Source: Psococerastis gibbosa (Eukaryota > Arthropoda > Insecta > Psocodea > Psocidae). Taken from it: a DNA stretch of 64,000 nucleotides. The position numbers and the translations under genes are program-made. Of this stretch, positions 12,801 to 22,900 are shown in pieces (position 1 is the first letter of the stretch; each line of letters opens with the position of its first letter). The stretch is taken from assembly GCA_963971405.1 (NCBI GenBank), contig OZ020484.1, forward strand, positions 39,268,770 through 39,332,769, in the 5' to 3' direction. The notes below the pieces were generated by a model. That model was not told where the DNA came from. It worked only from the letters and a program-made list of their open reading frames with translations, and did no database searches.

Positions 12801-14037
12801 GAATTAGCCTACTGGTAGTTTTATTTTTAGGTAATGTGGAAAACCGTACGGAATCTGGTAAAATAGATACAGTAGGTTATCTCCATGACATTTCAAGAAG
12901 TATATGACTATAGGAAAATGTAGACACAACTAAGTTTTACTATCTCGGCTGTCCCACGTCTCAATAGTTTTCTGACTATTTCAAATCGATCCGTCAGGCG
13001 ATACTACGCGTTATTGGTATCATAACACAAAATAAAAGTGCAGCTGTGCCAGTTTGTAAGAAATTAGTTTAAAACGTACTTTTTCTGGAGTACTTTACTG
13101 GAGTAGGCTTGTACAGTTGGTACCCGTAGTTAATTTTGCTGTAAGTAGTCGGGTACTATACAGGATCTGGTTGGGGGGAACGTAATTTTATAGAGGGCTT
13201 ACTTTATTGGATGGATCCGGGACTCCGTGCAAATAAAGTGCCTAGGCTACTCTATTTCGTCGTGCTAGATTGGACTATTGCTCTTAATTGTAATGAGTAT
13301 TACAGTATTATGATCTTATATTTAGGTACATTCAAGCTGATGAAAACACGATCTAACTTGGTTGTACAATTTGGTCTGCTCAATTTCAGTTGGATGTAGG
13401 TACCGACAAATCATATTGTTTTGTTTTCGTTACATCTTCTGCTATGTTATTACGATTATTCAACAATCGATGGAAGGTGAAAGGCTTTGTTATTAATCAT
13501 GTCTTTATAGAAGACGAAGGATACATGAAGAAGACAAAAAAGCCAATCTAGTAGGTACTTTATAGAATGAAATGTAAACGAAACCCAAAATTCGTGTTGT
13601 CGTGGCAACACTGCAACAGACAGCTACTGTACATATGTAGAAGCAGGTCCTTAACGCCAACATTCCTGTCTGCGGCAGACAAAAATGTGCAGCCAAGTTG
13701 GATCGTGTGCTTGCGGCTTTAAAATTGTCAAACTACTTTCAAAATCTTTTAATATTTCATCTGGGAACTGTTTGTTTAGTGGGGGGAATGGGATACTGAT
13801 ATTGTACTAGTCTTCTTACCGTATCAACTTCGGGTGGTTTGTAACTTGGCTTATCTGGACAGCATACCAAAGGATTGCGCCCTGCAAATCCACATTGGGA
13901 GCGTCTCAGGTAATCAACCGAAGATTCTGGGAGAGGACGAGGTCCCAGTAGGAGCTTCATCAAATCCGGGCAGTCCCTGAGGTTTATGCACTCGCCAGAC
14001 TTTTTGTTTGGAGTTTTACAAATCTCGGTAGAAGTCT
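6857..14037 (-). CDS. Clip-domain trypsin-like serine protease 1 (first exon not found)
   Basis: Six exons join in frame: 13820-14037, 12585-12780, 11512-11608, 10156-10343, 8297-8392 and 6857-7173, about 370 residues. The first exon found encodes a clip domain with the six-cysteine pattern ([19 protein letters not shown], then [17 protein letters not shown]). The linker leads to [15 protein letters not shown], a plausible activation cleavage after Lys, then EFPWMALL. The protease domain has the whole triad: His in LTAAHC, Asp in RNDIALVGL, Ser in [17 protein letters not shown] puts Asp at the S1 position, so trypsin-like specificity is expected. The product should be a secreted zymogen of an extracellular cascade, as in easter, proclotting enzyme or prophenoloxidase activators. 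The signal-peptide exon, which must end in phase 1, lies further right and I did not find it convincingly. It is probably a tandem paralogue of the protease at 19950-26286. Confidence 0.92.
8648..9150 (-). pseudogene. LINE reverse-transcriptase fragment in protease 1 intron
   Basis: The minus strand encodes [32 protein letters not shown] and [19 protein letters not shown], the thumb region after the reverse transcriptase in jockey/CR1-like LINEs. Upstream, about 8990-9150 encodes [19 protein letters not shown], the preceding part of the same domain. The parts are in different frames, so it is decayed. It lies in the intron between exons 8297-8392 and 10156-10343. Confidence 0.7.
9535..9571. 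repeat. (GT)n-(G)n microsatellite
   Basis: An uninterrupted TGTGTG tract runs directly into a run of G. It is in a protease 1 intron and explains the glycine- and proline/histidine/threonine-rich open frames here, which are not genes. Confidence 0.85.
10424..10778. mobile_element. hAT-type non-autonomous element with perfect 8-bp target duplication
   Basis: Left terminus CAGTGCCGGATCACC and right terminus GGTTAATCCAGCCCTG are imperfect inverted repeats of the CAG...CTG type. CCTGCCGG is present exactly on both sides (10416-10423 and 10779-10786), the 8-bp duplication of the hAT superfamily. The body is AT-rich and non-coding. It lies in the intron between protease 1 exons 10156-10343 and 11512-11608. 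Confidence 0.85.
10861..11255. mobile_element. Composite foldback MITE, family A, long form (palindrome within palindrome), copy 1
   Basis: The outer arms (starting GGCGCGGATTCCACCGACCT, about 71 bp each, with TAA/TTA flanks) match the short family A elements, including TGGTGACGTGGTAGCAGATA. Exactly at the hairpin loop sits a second palindromic element, 10932-11184, with its own termini GGCGGGGTTTCCACCGACCT and a unique core of about 165 bp. A second composite of the same layout is at 27838-28204. No coding capacity. Confidence 0.85.
11950..12115 (-). mobile_element. HINE-like repeat, copy 2 (3' fragment)
   Basis: Minus-strand 3' end of the family: AAGAACCGGTACGAGC, then GGCCGTACATGCTTTCCTA and the conserved CATGGTAAATAATT block. 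The sequence next to it (CTATCCCAAAGCACTGAATT) matches copy 4 near 19.1 kb, marking a subfamily shared by these two copies. It lies in a protease 1 intron. Confidence 0.65.
13346..13708. mobile_element. Non-autonomous element, family H, copy 1
   Basis: Short inverted termini (ACACGATCTAACTTGG at the left, CCAAGTTGGATCGTGT at the right) enclose about 330 bp of non-coding DNA. A related element at 21233-21488 has the same termini and shares internal blocks (TTTCAGTTGGATGTAG and a GTCTGCCGCA-like patch) in inverted orientation. Superfamily not assigned. It lies in the protease 1 intron before the clip exon. Confidence 0.5.
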
Positions 14038-15212
14038 CTGGAAAGATTCGGGTATTTTATGTACATTGATTAATGACTACCGGATTTGCGCAATATCGTA
14101 TGCGATTGTTCATGCTGGCAGTAAGCGTAGTCTTAGTACATTAAGCCTCCTTATATGCTGTAATAGGCTATTATGTAAGGTAAAATCAGTGTCATTTATT
14201 CTCTTCTGTGAGTACCACACTCCATATGAACTGGGTATTAGTTTATCGGGAAACAGAACGTTTTACCTACTGAACCTCTTAATAATGTGCCTACCAAAAA
14301 AAGACTATTTTTAGTAGTGGATCCCTCGATTTCTAATTTTATTCGGGACAACACCACTTAAATTGTTGTTGGGCCTACAGACCATTGTAACAATACAGTA
14401 ATTAATTAAAAGAAAGTTACTGCCATCCTATCTTGAATTCTTGAAAATTATATAATATATAAATAGCATAGACGTTTGATGATTTCAATGATTCTATACC
14501 TACCTCAAGTATTTCTATTTAGGTTGAATTACTTATTTCGCGTTAAACAGTATTTTATATACAATAAGTACCAGTATACCGTGTGCACTACGCTATAAAT
14601 TTATAGATTAACGTATGATATGTAGCTCCATGGGGCAGACCCTGGTGGGAGCCCCAAATTTCGAAAAAATTAAATGAAGTAATATTATATTTTAGACCTG
14701 TGTTGACCTATATAGGCTATGCCAAGGTAAACAACAATCAAGAGGTTTGGCTTGGTAGAAGGATTAGTGTAACTCTATTTGGAATATTGAAGTTAGTAAT
14801 AATGCCCGCCATGCGCGCTTTTCCCCTGTACGATTGAAGGCAAGGTACCCATTTGAATTATTGGACCCAAGCCCGATGCAAAGCTAGTTTATTGGAACTT
14901 GGAAGTTTTGTCATCACAATTTATTAAGGAAAAATGTCTGCCGTGACTACAAATTTTTTTTCTCATGTGATTGTCCTGAATAGGTCGGTACTTATTTGCT
15001 GACGGCGTGGGTGTTAACCATATTAAATCTGGCTGTTACATTATGTAAGTTACATGTTACGCTATATACAGTATTAGGTATTATACAGCACCTCAACTGG
15101 CTTAAACATAATGGTTCATTCACACCATGCCTATAATTATATCTTATTTTAGATCTGAAGTAAGATACAGCTAGAGGTTGTACTCAAGTCTGTGGCTAAG
15201 AAAAAAATACTT
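14038..15212. other. Non-coding stretch upstream of the protease 1 clip exon
   Basis: The missing signal-peptide exon of protease 1 must lie here or further right. I found no ATG followed by a hydrophobic stretch and a phase-1 donor. No repeat was recognised. Confidence 0.3.
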
Positions 15213-15222
15213 TATACCATGC

Positions 15223-15540
15223 TTACGCGCAAAAGTGATCGTGGAACCTGGAATGGATATCACGGCGCATAGAATTCCAATTCGGAACACGAACATTGTC
15301 GTAGACCCACTGATCCTTATAAGTAGCCCCCTCTGATGCGAGTAAGCCCAGCAGCCACTTATATTTACCAGACAAGAAAACAGAGCATCTTAACACATAG
15401 TTCACACAATTTTTGTCAACAGTGGGGTAGTTCCCGGATTGAAAAACATGGGGAGAACATGTATCACTTGCCGCACTTTGGTTGCAATTTCTATAGACAG
15501 TTACAACTCCGCTTTTTTCTCTACACATGACACATTCGTT
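15223..15540 (-). CDS. Unassigned cysteine-containing open frame, possible upstream exon
   Basis: An open frame of about 100 codons with spaced cysteines (NECVMCREKSG, RNCNQSAASDTC, NCVNYVLRCSVFL). It resembles no family I can name with confidence; the spacing does not fit a clip domain. An internal G|GTAAAT donor after SVFLS would leave a phase-1 end, which matches the phase of the protease 1 clip exon, so it could be an upstream exon of that gene. The putative acceptor before it has a weak pyrimidine tract. It may equally be a chance open frame. Confidence 0.2.
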   Translation of the reverse strand, partial: NECVMCREKSGVVTVYRNCNQSAASDTCSPHVFQSGNYPTVDKNCVNYVLRCSVFLSGKYKWLLGLLASEGATYKDQWVYDNVRVPNWNSMRRDIHSRFHDHFCA

Positions 15541-15918
15541 TCATTGTTATCGTCAGTTACATGCTTGGTGGAGACTGTAGGCTACGTGGTGACGAGTGTC
15601 TAACATGACCCAGTGAGTCCACTAGACACGCCAAGACTAACACTGGAACTGGCACTGCGGATGCCTTGTACTCATAATTACTCCGGTTTAAGGAAACACA
15701 AATAGACAAAGTGATATGAACCCCGTCATGAGCGCATCAGGTACGGCTTGGGCCTAACTCTTAGAAAGTGGGATTGACATGACTATTCGATTGGAACTGG
15801 GTAGGTACTTCTTGTACTGTATTTAACCGGCCAGTTAATTGCCTCTACCTCGAGGCGCTGTTTTCTAACGTACTTTCTGATCAAACAACACTGCACAATT
15901 GCTGCTCTTGCTATTAAT

Positions 15919-16609
15919 TTTTGCTTTCCAATTTATACGTAGTATATAAGGAAAGCTTTGTGATGGTCGAAATTTTCGATTCCGAGATTTCAACGGATTT
16001 ACTCGTTTTGATGTCCCAGGATACAAAAAAAGTGGTTTTTACGAAATGTATGTAGGTATGTCTGTCTGTCTGTCTGTATGTCTGTCTGTCTGTTCATCGA
16101 TTTCCGGGCAAACTACTCGGTGGATTTGGGTGAAATTTGGCATGTAGGTTCACAAAAATCATACCTGGCGAAATTTTTTTTATTTTGGGCTAACTCAATT
16201 TGGGGGGGGGGGGTTATTCTCAAAAACGACTCCAACGATTTCTTTTAAATTCACATATATTCTAGTCGTTATTAATATTGATAAAATACCCCTTGATAGT
16301 TTGCTTCTGGGGGTAAAAAAAAATAAAAATAACTTAATTTTAATGAAAAATGACTAAAAAATAATTTTTCTGCGAAACCTTTCTATCGATGATTTCTACC
16401 TTCAGGCATGTTTTAGGTGTTAAATTAAGTAACGAAACCGGACAGTTTGCTTTCCCAAAAAACTATTTGGTTTTGTGCAAAAAAAAAATTCCTCCCGTGA
16501 TATCCGAAATTTAACCATAGGAAAATTATTTACCATGAAATTAATCATTTTCTCTCCCTACTAATTGATAAATTGGAAAGCATGTTCGAGTAAACTCGGA
16601 CCGGTTCTT
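15919..16609 (+). mobile_element. HINE-like repeat, copy 3 (near full length)
   Basis: Starts TTTTTGCTTTCCAATTTATA and ends GATAAATTGGAAAGC, CATGTTCGAGTAAACTCGG, ACCGGTTCTT. The core carries a (TGTC)n simple repeat and the GGTTCACAAAAATCATACC block. The 5' terminal repeat is complementary to a block 42 bp in from the 3' end, and the 3' end folds into a small CGAGT/ACTCG hairpin. Confidence 0.8.
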
Positions 16610-16886
16610 TTTAATCGCTATGGAGAGGTAACTTTTCAGGCGTTAAAGTGGCGTCAGCGTTACATTACGTTACATTACATTACTTAGATGAATGTGAATT
16701 TTTAAATAATCAAATTTTGATCTATGGCTAATCGGATGAGTTTAACCAGAAGAATATTGTAACCTAATTTGAAGAGAAAAGTCTTAATAGTACCTATAAC
16801 ACGTAATTAGAGAATCAAAAAATAATCTGGCAGGATTTGAAACCCTTGCCTTGCCGGGGCATCGTGTTACCACTGTTTCGAATCCC

Positions 16887-17066
16887 ACCAAGCAAGGCCG
16901 TGCCCAGGGGGGTGGTCCAAAGGGTTCCGAACCCCCCCCCCCCTCCCCAAATATTTTTTTTATGTAAACCAGTATTGTATTGTTTTAAGAATTCATCCAT
17001 AATAAATTACCTAAAAAAATTTGGAATCCCCCCCCCCCCATGTCAAAACCAGGGCACGACCTTGTC
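16887..17066. mobile_element. Small inverted-repeat element, hAT-like
   Basis: Termini CAAGGCCGTGCCCAGGG and CCAGGGCACGACCTTG are inverted repeats. The interior has C-runs at 16931-16943 and 17029-17039. The flanks CCACCAAG and TCTCCAAG agree at 5 of 8 bases and may be a worn 8-bp duplication. Non-coding. Confidence 0.5.
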
Positions 17067-17174
17067 TCCAAGTCCAGATTTTTCTTGATTATCTAATTTC
17101 AGTTATAGCAGTTATAGCAACCCAAGCCAATTTTACAATTATCATTATACCATATAATAGTACTTACTTACTTA

Positions 17175-17745
17175 CTTACTAGCCAACGCCCACCCTTGGC
17201 ATCTGAGCCATTTGGTGACGCGCTGACCAGTATAGACGAGCTATCCCCGCGAAGTCGTCCTCATCATCCTCTATTGCGTCGTCAGTTAGGGCTGGGCAGT
17301 TAGGAAGGTGCGCAGCAGTCATTGGGGCGTAGTCGCACATAGGGCACGCATCGGACTCTAGGACCCCAATGCGGTGCAGGTGAGATGCCAGGTAGTCATG
17401 TCCGGTGGTTGTTCTGAATGCTGCGACGCTCACGGCTCTAGGTAGGTGTTTTGGAATGGGCGAGTCGACGAGAGTTGCCCAGCTTTTTCCATGGCTGCTT
17501 CTTTGGAGGCGATCTTTGTTCCAGGCTTTTACTGCACTATTCACACTAGATTTTGCAGACACGTATGACTGCGGGCAGGAGGGCTGCTGCATGGTGGTAC
17601 CATTTTTCGCCAGCTCGTCGGCTTCTTCGTTTCCATTCACACCTACATGACTTGGGATCCATTGCAACACTACGTTTCTGCCACTCTTGATATAATAGTA
17701 CCTACTGCAAACAAAAATTGATAAAACTGTCGTGGAATCATCCAA
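17175..17745 (-). pseudogene. LINE 3' end: RNase H domain and C-terminal zinc knuckle
   Basis: The minus-strand frame encodes an RNase H segment with the diagnostic LQWIPSHVGVNGNEEADELA, a basic linker, then a C-terminal CPMCDYAPMTAAHLPNCP zinc-binding motif, typical of non-LTR retrotransposons that carry RNase H (I/jockey group). It is 5' truncated, with no reverse transcriptase upstream. A TACT/TTAC-type simple repeat (17160-17180) lies at the 3' side and may be the tail. The fragment is open over about 180 codons, so it is relatively young. Confidence 0.8.
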
Positions 17746-17899
17746 CGTGGTAATTTAAAAACAGTTCGAGAAGAAATGAGTATAGATGGCCAAGACATAT
17801 AAAAGGGAAGGATGTGGAGAGAAACCTTAACCGTGCAGAATTTGAAAACAACCGAGAGAAATATAGACCCATCATCAGACCCTACCTTACCCTATACCT

Positions 17900-18640
17900 A
17901 TAATTTATTTCTGCGGCATTAGCGCGGTTCTGTCGCCTATTAACAGATGGATATGTCCGCTAAGAGAGAGAATTGACTAATTTTTGTGTTACGACTTATT
18001 TCATCAGACCATCAGCTGCAGCCACGTGGTACTAGGTGGACTTATCTCATGGGTCTTTTGCCCAATTACAATTTACAAAATCTGTCTCGTCGTTTGCACC
18101 GGGCAATGAACTGTTGCATACGATTTATTTCTAATACAAAGCGCCGCGACCATATCAGCCCACAGTACAAAGTACTAAATTTCCTAACCAACGACCAAAA
18201 AACACAATACCACGCACTGATGCTAATGTATAAAGTAACCCACTCAAGCGCACCTTCCTACATCATATAAAAATATACAAAATTACAGTCACAGCGCAAT
18301 GGTACAACATACGAAATACCACTACATAAGACCACAAGACACGGGCAATCTACAGTAATATACGCTATTCGCCCTACCATTGGAGGTTAGGGTAGCTAGT
18401 TCACTCAGTAGCTTTAAGAAAATTATTAGACAATATATCTTAGATAACGCTTGAGACTCTTTCCGGTCTTATAATGGTGACGACAATGGATCCTCCCCCC
18501 CCCCCCCCCCTCTTCTTCTCTATTTAATTTTAAGCATCTATCTATTAATACAATATGTTTGTTTTTAAGGTTAGCATGAAAAGAAGACTTTATAGTCTAA
18601 TTATATTCAATAAAGTCGTTTTCAATTCAATTCATCACTC
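17900..18640 (+). pseudogene. CR1-like LINE 3' end with 3' untranslated tail
   Basis: The plus strand encodes LQNLSRRLHRAMNCCIRFI, then DHISPQYKVLNFL and MYKVTHSSAPSYI, the conserved post-reverse-transcriptase region of CR1-like LINEs, then a decayed tail. The 3' region has a C-run, ATTTAATTTTAAGCA, ATTCAATAAAGTCGTTTT and a terminal CAATTCAATTCA tandem. A second copy of this tail without coding sequence lies at about 32.80-32.99 kb. Confidence 0.7.
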
Positions 18641-18659
18641 AATCTTGTCTGTTTTACCC

Positions 18660-19259
18660 GTAAAAAAAACTAAAAGACCGGCTAAAAAAATTATTACTCA
18701 ATAACGGCTCCAACGATTTCTTAATTTATATTCACATTTTGTAGTCGATATTAATGATAACAAAACGCAATGAGTCGCTTGCCCCTTGATAGTTTGGTTC
18801 TGGGGATAAAAAATTAAAAATTGCTAAAAATAATTTTTCTGTGGAACCTTTCTATGGATGCTTTCTACCTCCAGGTATGTTTCATGTGTTAGAGTAACAA
18901 ACCCGAACCGGTTGCTTTCCCAAACAAATATTTGTTTTGTGCAAACAATTATTTTTTGAAGAAATTATGGAAAACTCACGCTTCAATACATTGCGTTCCC
19001 TGCCAATATTACTGTGTTGTAATGTATTTGTCTGCCCGCTCTGCCTTGCTATATGGACTGAAGAAAACGTTGTAACATGGCACTAAACAACTGTTATTAT
19101 ATTATATTATCAATTCAGTGCTTTGGGATAGGGGATATCGAGGTGTCCGAAATTTAACCCTAGGAAAATTATTTACTATGGAATTACTCATATTATTATC
19201 TACCTATCTACTAATTGATAAATAGGAAAGCATGTTCGAGTAAACATGGGCCAGTTCTT
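18660..19259 (+). mobile_element. HINE-like repeat, copy 4 (5' truncated)
   Basis: Begins within the core (ACGGCTCCAACGATTTCTT) and runs to the 3' end AATAGGAAAGCATGTTCGAG, with terminus CCAGTTCTT. It is more diverged than copies 3, 5 and 9 and carries the AGTGCTTTGGGATAG block shared with copy 2. Confidence 0.65.
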
Positions 19260-19949
19260 TTTATATGGTTCTTTTGACTATATACGTCGGATGTAGTAAG
19301 TCTGGTGAGTTTATTAAATGGGTTGTTTAAGATCAGTTTTATTTTTCGAGCTGCAGCTGGACCGGGGCATGGTTGCCCTGAATCAGGTGTTGCCGTGAGT
19401 GTGGTTTTGGGAATCTGGCTGTACACGAAGAAGGGCATTTGGTATTTGTTTTTATAAGTAACTGAATATGATATTCTGAATGTTGTATTATACCTCGGTA
19501 TATGATCATCTCTGCAACAATAGCGTATTTATCATAAAACAAATTTAATTGTTTGCAGTGTAACAAGCCAGAATTTCTGCAGTATTCGGTGTTCTTCGAA
19601 AGTAAGAAGAAAATCCTTAGCACTGTTACAGCTCATAATTTTTGCAGCAGAAGTGATGGGACACTAGAGAAACCAGAATCTGACTTATACTACAGAAACC
19701 TTTAACACTTTAACAGTGCTGAATGTGAAAGCAGAGAGAATTAAAATAATTGAAATAATAATTATATAGAATCATCAAATCATAAATAATAATCCATTTT
19801 TGAAAGTATGGGTCAAGAATAAGCTTTATAGTGATCCCTCATCTCAGTATTATCATCATACTCATAAGCTGAGCTAAATTAAATCAAATGTTGCCTAGGT
19901 ATACCAAACATTGACCATATAAAAATCGAAAAACATATTGTATTACATA
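19260..19949. other. 3' flank of clip protease 2
   Basis: AT-rich, no gene supported. Small overlapping open frames at 19.2-19.6 kb have no domain or splice evidence. Confidence 0.3.
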
Positions 19950-22900
19950 CTACAAATTATCTAAAATCCATTCATTATATTTTCCTACTCGTGTCAAAAT
20001 AGCAGGAAGGTCGCGTCTTGTCTTGGATCCAACCGACGTGATCGCCGCTACGAAAGTTGTGCCTTTAGAATTTTGGATTAGAAGAGGTCCTCCGCTGTCA
20101 CCTTGTGTTGGCTTGGAGCCCCCGTCGCCAATTATGCACATCTGTAAAAGATAACTTGAATGAACGTGTAACCACATGTACGCCTGATTTACAGGAAAGA
20201 ATAGTTCTTTTATGATGCTGTCCTACGAACTACAATAGAATCCATCAGGGGTAGGATACTTACGATATGTATACAAATATGATATGCCCAACCCCCGCAC
20301 CCGCCCCATTTAAACAGTAACTGATGGCGGACGGAAGTGAAATTTCCTCTGCTGAATGATAGTAAGGTAACCTAGTCCCAGTCGTATATCATTATAAACC
20401 CGACACACCTAACTAGCGCTGTACTCACCCAGCTCCAATAATTTAAAATGTTTTTTTATTGCTTCTGATGTACACATTATTTGTGTCTGATAACGTATTT
20501 TAGTAAGGCGGCTATTCTACTTGTCAATATTCCGTCATTTATGCATCAATAATAAGTCTCTACCATATTATAACTTAATTTATAACAGATAAGTTAAGTA
20601 TCTACATAATAGGCAATAGCATTGAATATACTAGTATAACACTAGTGTTATATATTCAATGATAATAGTCTCCTTAAAACAAAAATCTCATCAATTATTG
20701 ATGCACAAAATACAAATGACGGAATATTGACAAGTGGGATAGCCGCCTTATATAAAACTCTTTCTATTCCACACTGCCAAGGGCATCGACCGGGGGGCGG
20801 GGGTGCCAGACGCCTACATACATTAAGCAGCTTGACAAAATTAATATAATGAAAAGTCAGAACCAATAATACAATAGTTATTCAGTTTAACTTAGATTTT
20901 CTAAATAGGTTTCTTTTTACCACTTCCTTGTCCCCTCTTGCCGACGCCCATGCCTACTGCGGGTCATTGCGATCATTTCTCAATGATCGTTTATCGAACT
21001 TTTCTTGTTTACGTGCCATGAGACATGAGTGGAATATTGAAATAATTTGTTTTAACTTTTATCTCACCTGAGATTTTTGTATTAGCAAAAGTGGAATATT
21101 CCATAGTTGAGAGCACATCTCTGAGTCAACAAATTTCGCATTTAATTTCTGCAAAACCCTGCTTTTATCTGCAAAGTTAATAATAATTTTTCAATGTTAT
21201 TTATTGTACAATATATCAAGCTGCAAACAAGTACGCAATCCAACTTGGTGGTTGTATTGTAGTATTAACAACCCAGTTGGTAACTATTCTATCCCAGTAG
21301 AAAACCTGGAAGGGCAGATTTGGTCTGCCGCATACTTGAGGTATTGATGTTCAGGATCTACCTGTAGCCCTCTGCAAGGCTGTAGGCAGTGGGGGCTTAT
21401 TAGGCTGCAGTTGGCCAATTCGGTCTGATCGTTTGTGTTGTGTTGCTACATCCAACTGAAATCGCGCATACCGCCAAGTTGGATCGTGTATTTAACTTAC
21501 AGTGATGCGATGATACTCTTCATGTTACAATTCATTTGAGTGTTAAATAGCTAATGGGTGAAATTTCATTGACAAATTATTGTTTTTAATGAAGTACAAC
21601 ATGAATTAAATAAGTACATATAATATGTAGGCCTAATATGATTGATTCATTGTTATGTTTTCATTAATTAATTTAAGGTAATAAAGAATAAAGAGACAGG
21701 TTATAATATTGTACTATGTTCAAGTTGAATTAGACTTAGTTAAGGCATATACTGTAAATATTTAAGACTTACTATTGGTAGCATCGGGTCCCCATCCAAG
21801 CAGCGTTAATCTTCTTCTAGACATCCTTCCTCTGAGACTTTCCTCGAATGGCAAGCACGCTGGCATGATAAAAGCTGCAATAATGAAGGCCGAATATAGG
21901 CACCTTTATGACTACAGTCTATGATAATTACTTGGATTGCCTGATCCGACGAAATATACTTAAAAATTAACTACTAGTGGCTATTATCTTATTGTTTTTA
22001 TTATTATAAAATATAAACAATTGAATCAGCTCACATAGGCGATCAGGCGATTCAATAATAACAAGATAAGCGTCACTTAGGCCTATATGATAAGCATTAG
22101 TCGTCGGATCGGGCCTTACTCCTTCTTCACTAGGCAGGTAAAAATTATAGAGGCGCATGTGTGATATCATGAAGTAGAAGAAATGCTCTTCTTTTTTAAG
22201 GAGATTTTGATATGCAACCCAACGACATTGAACTTCGTCCGCCTATGATTTTTACGCCAAGTCCAACTTTGGATTTATTTTTTATATAAACTAATGAATC
22301 TATCGAAATAATGATAACTTAAATAAAGGAAAGGCACAGAAGAAAAGACCCTGCACGAAAGAAGCGTGGAAGAGGGCCATTAAAGAAGTCTGGGACACCA
22401 TAGCACCACAAGAAGGTGCAGCTCTTGTCAACACGATGCCTAGCAGAATAAATACTGTAATTATAAATCCTGGGGTTTAAACATATGGGACATGTCGCAA
22501 AATATTGATAGCATCTCCTAAAGAATTGGACGAACTTCAATGTGGGTGCAGGAGTCCGCGATTTTGTCTAGGCCTATAACTTTTTTCTGCGTTCGTTTTA
22601 AATGATTTGATGAATGGACAAATATATTCGATCTATCACTATTACATTAATTCAGAAATCATTATTTCGATAGATTCATTAGTTTACAAGTACCTGTATA
22701 TAGATAAAAAATAAATCCAAAGTTGGACTTGGCGTAAAAATCGTAGGTGGACGAACTTCGATGTGGTTGGGTTGTATATGTATGGCCGTGCCTAACACGC
22801 AATTGGCAATTGACTTGACATCTTCAACTCAACTCAAATCTAGTGCAATAACTGTGATCGATTGGTGACACTTAAGGCGTAGAGGAATACTTTTTGCTTT

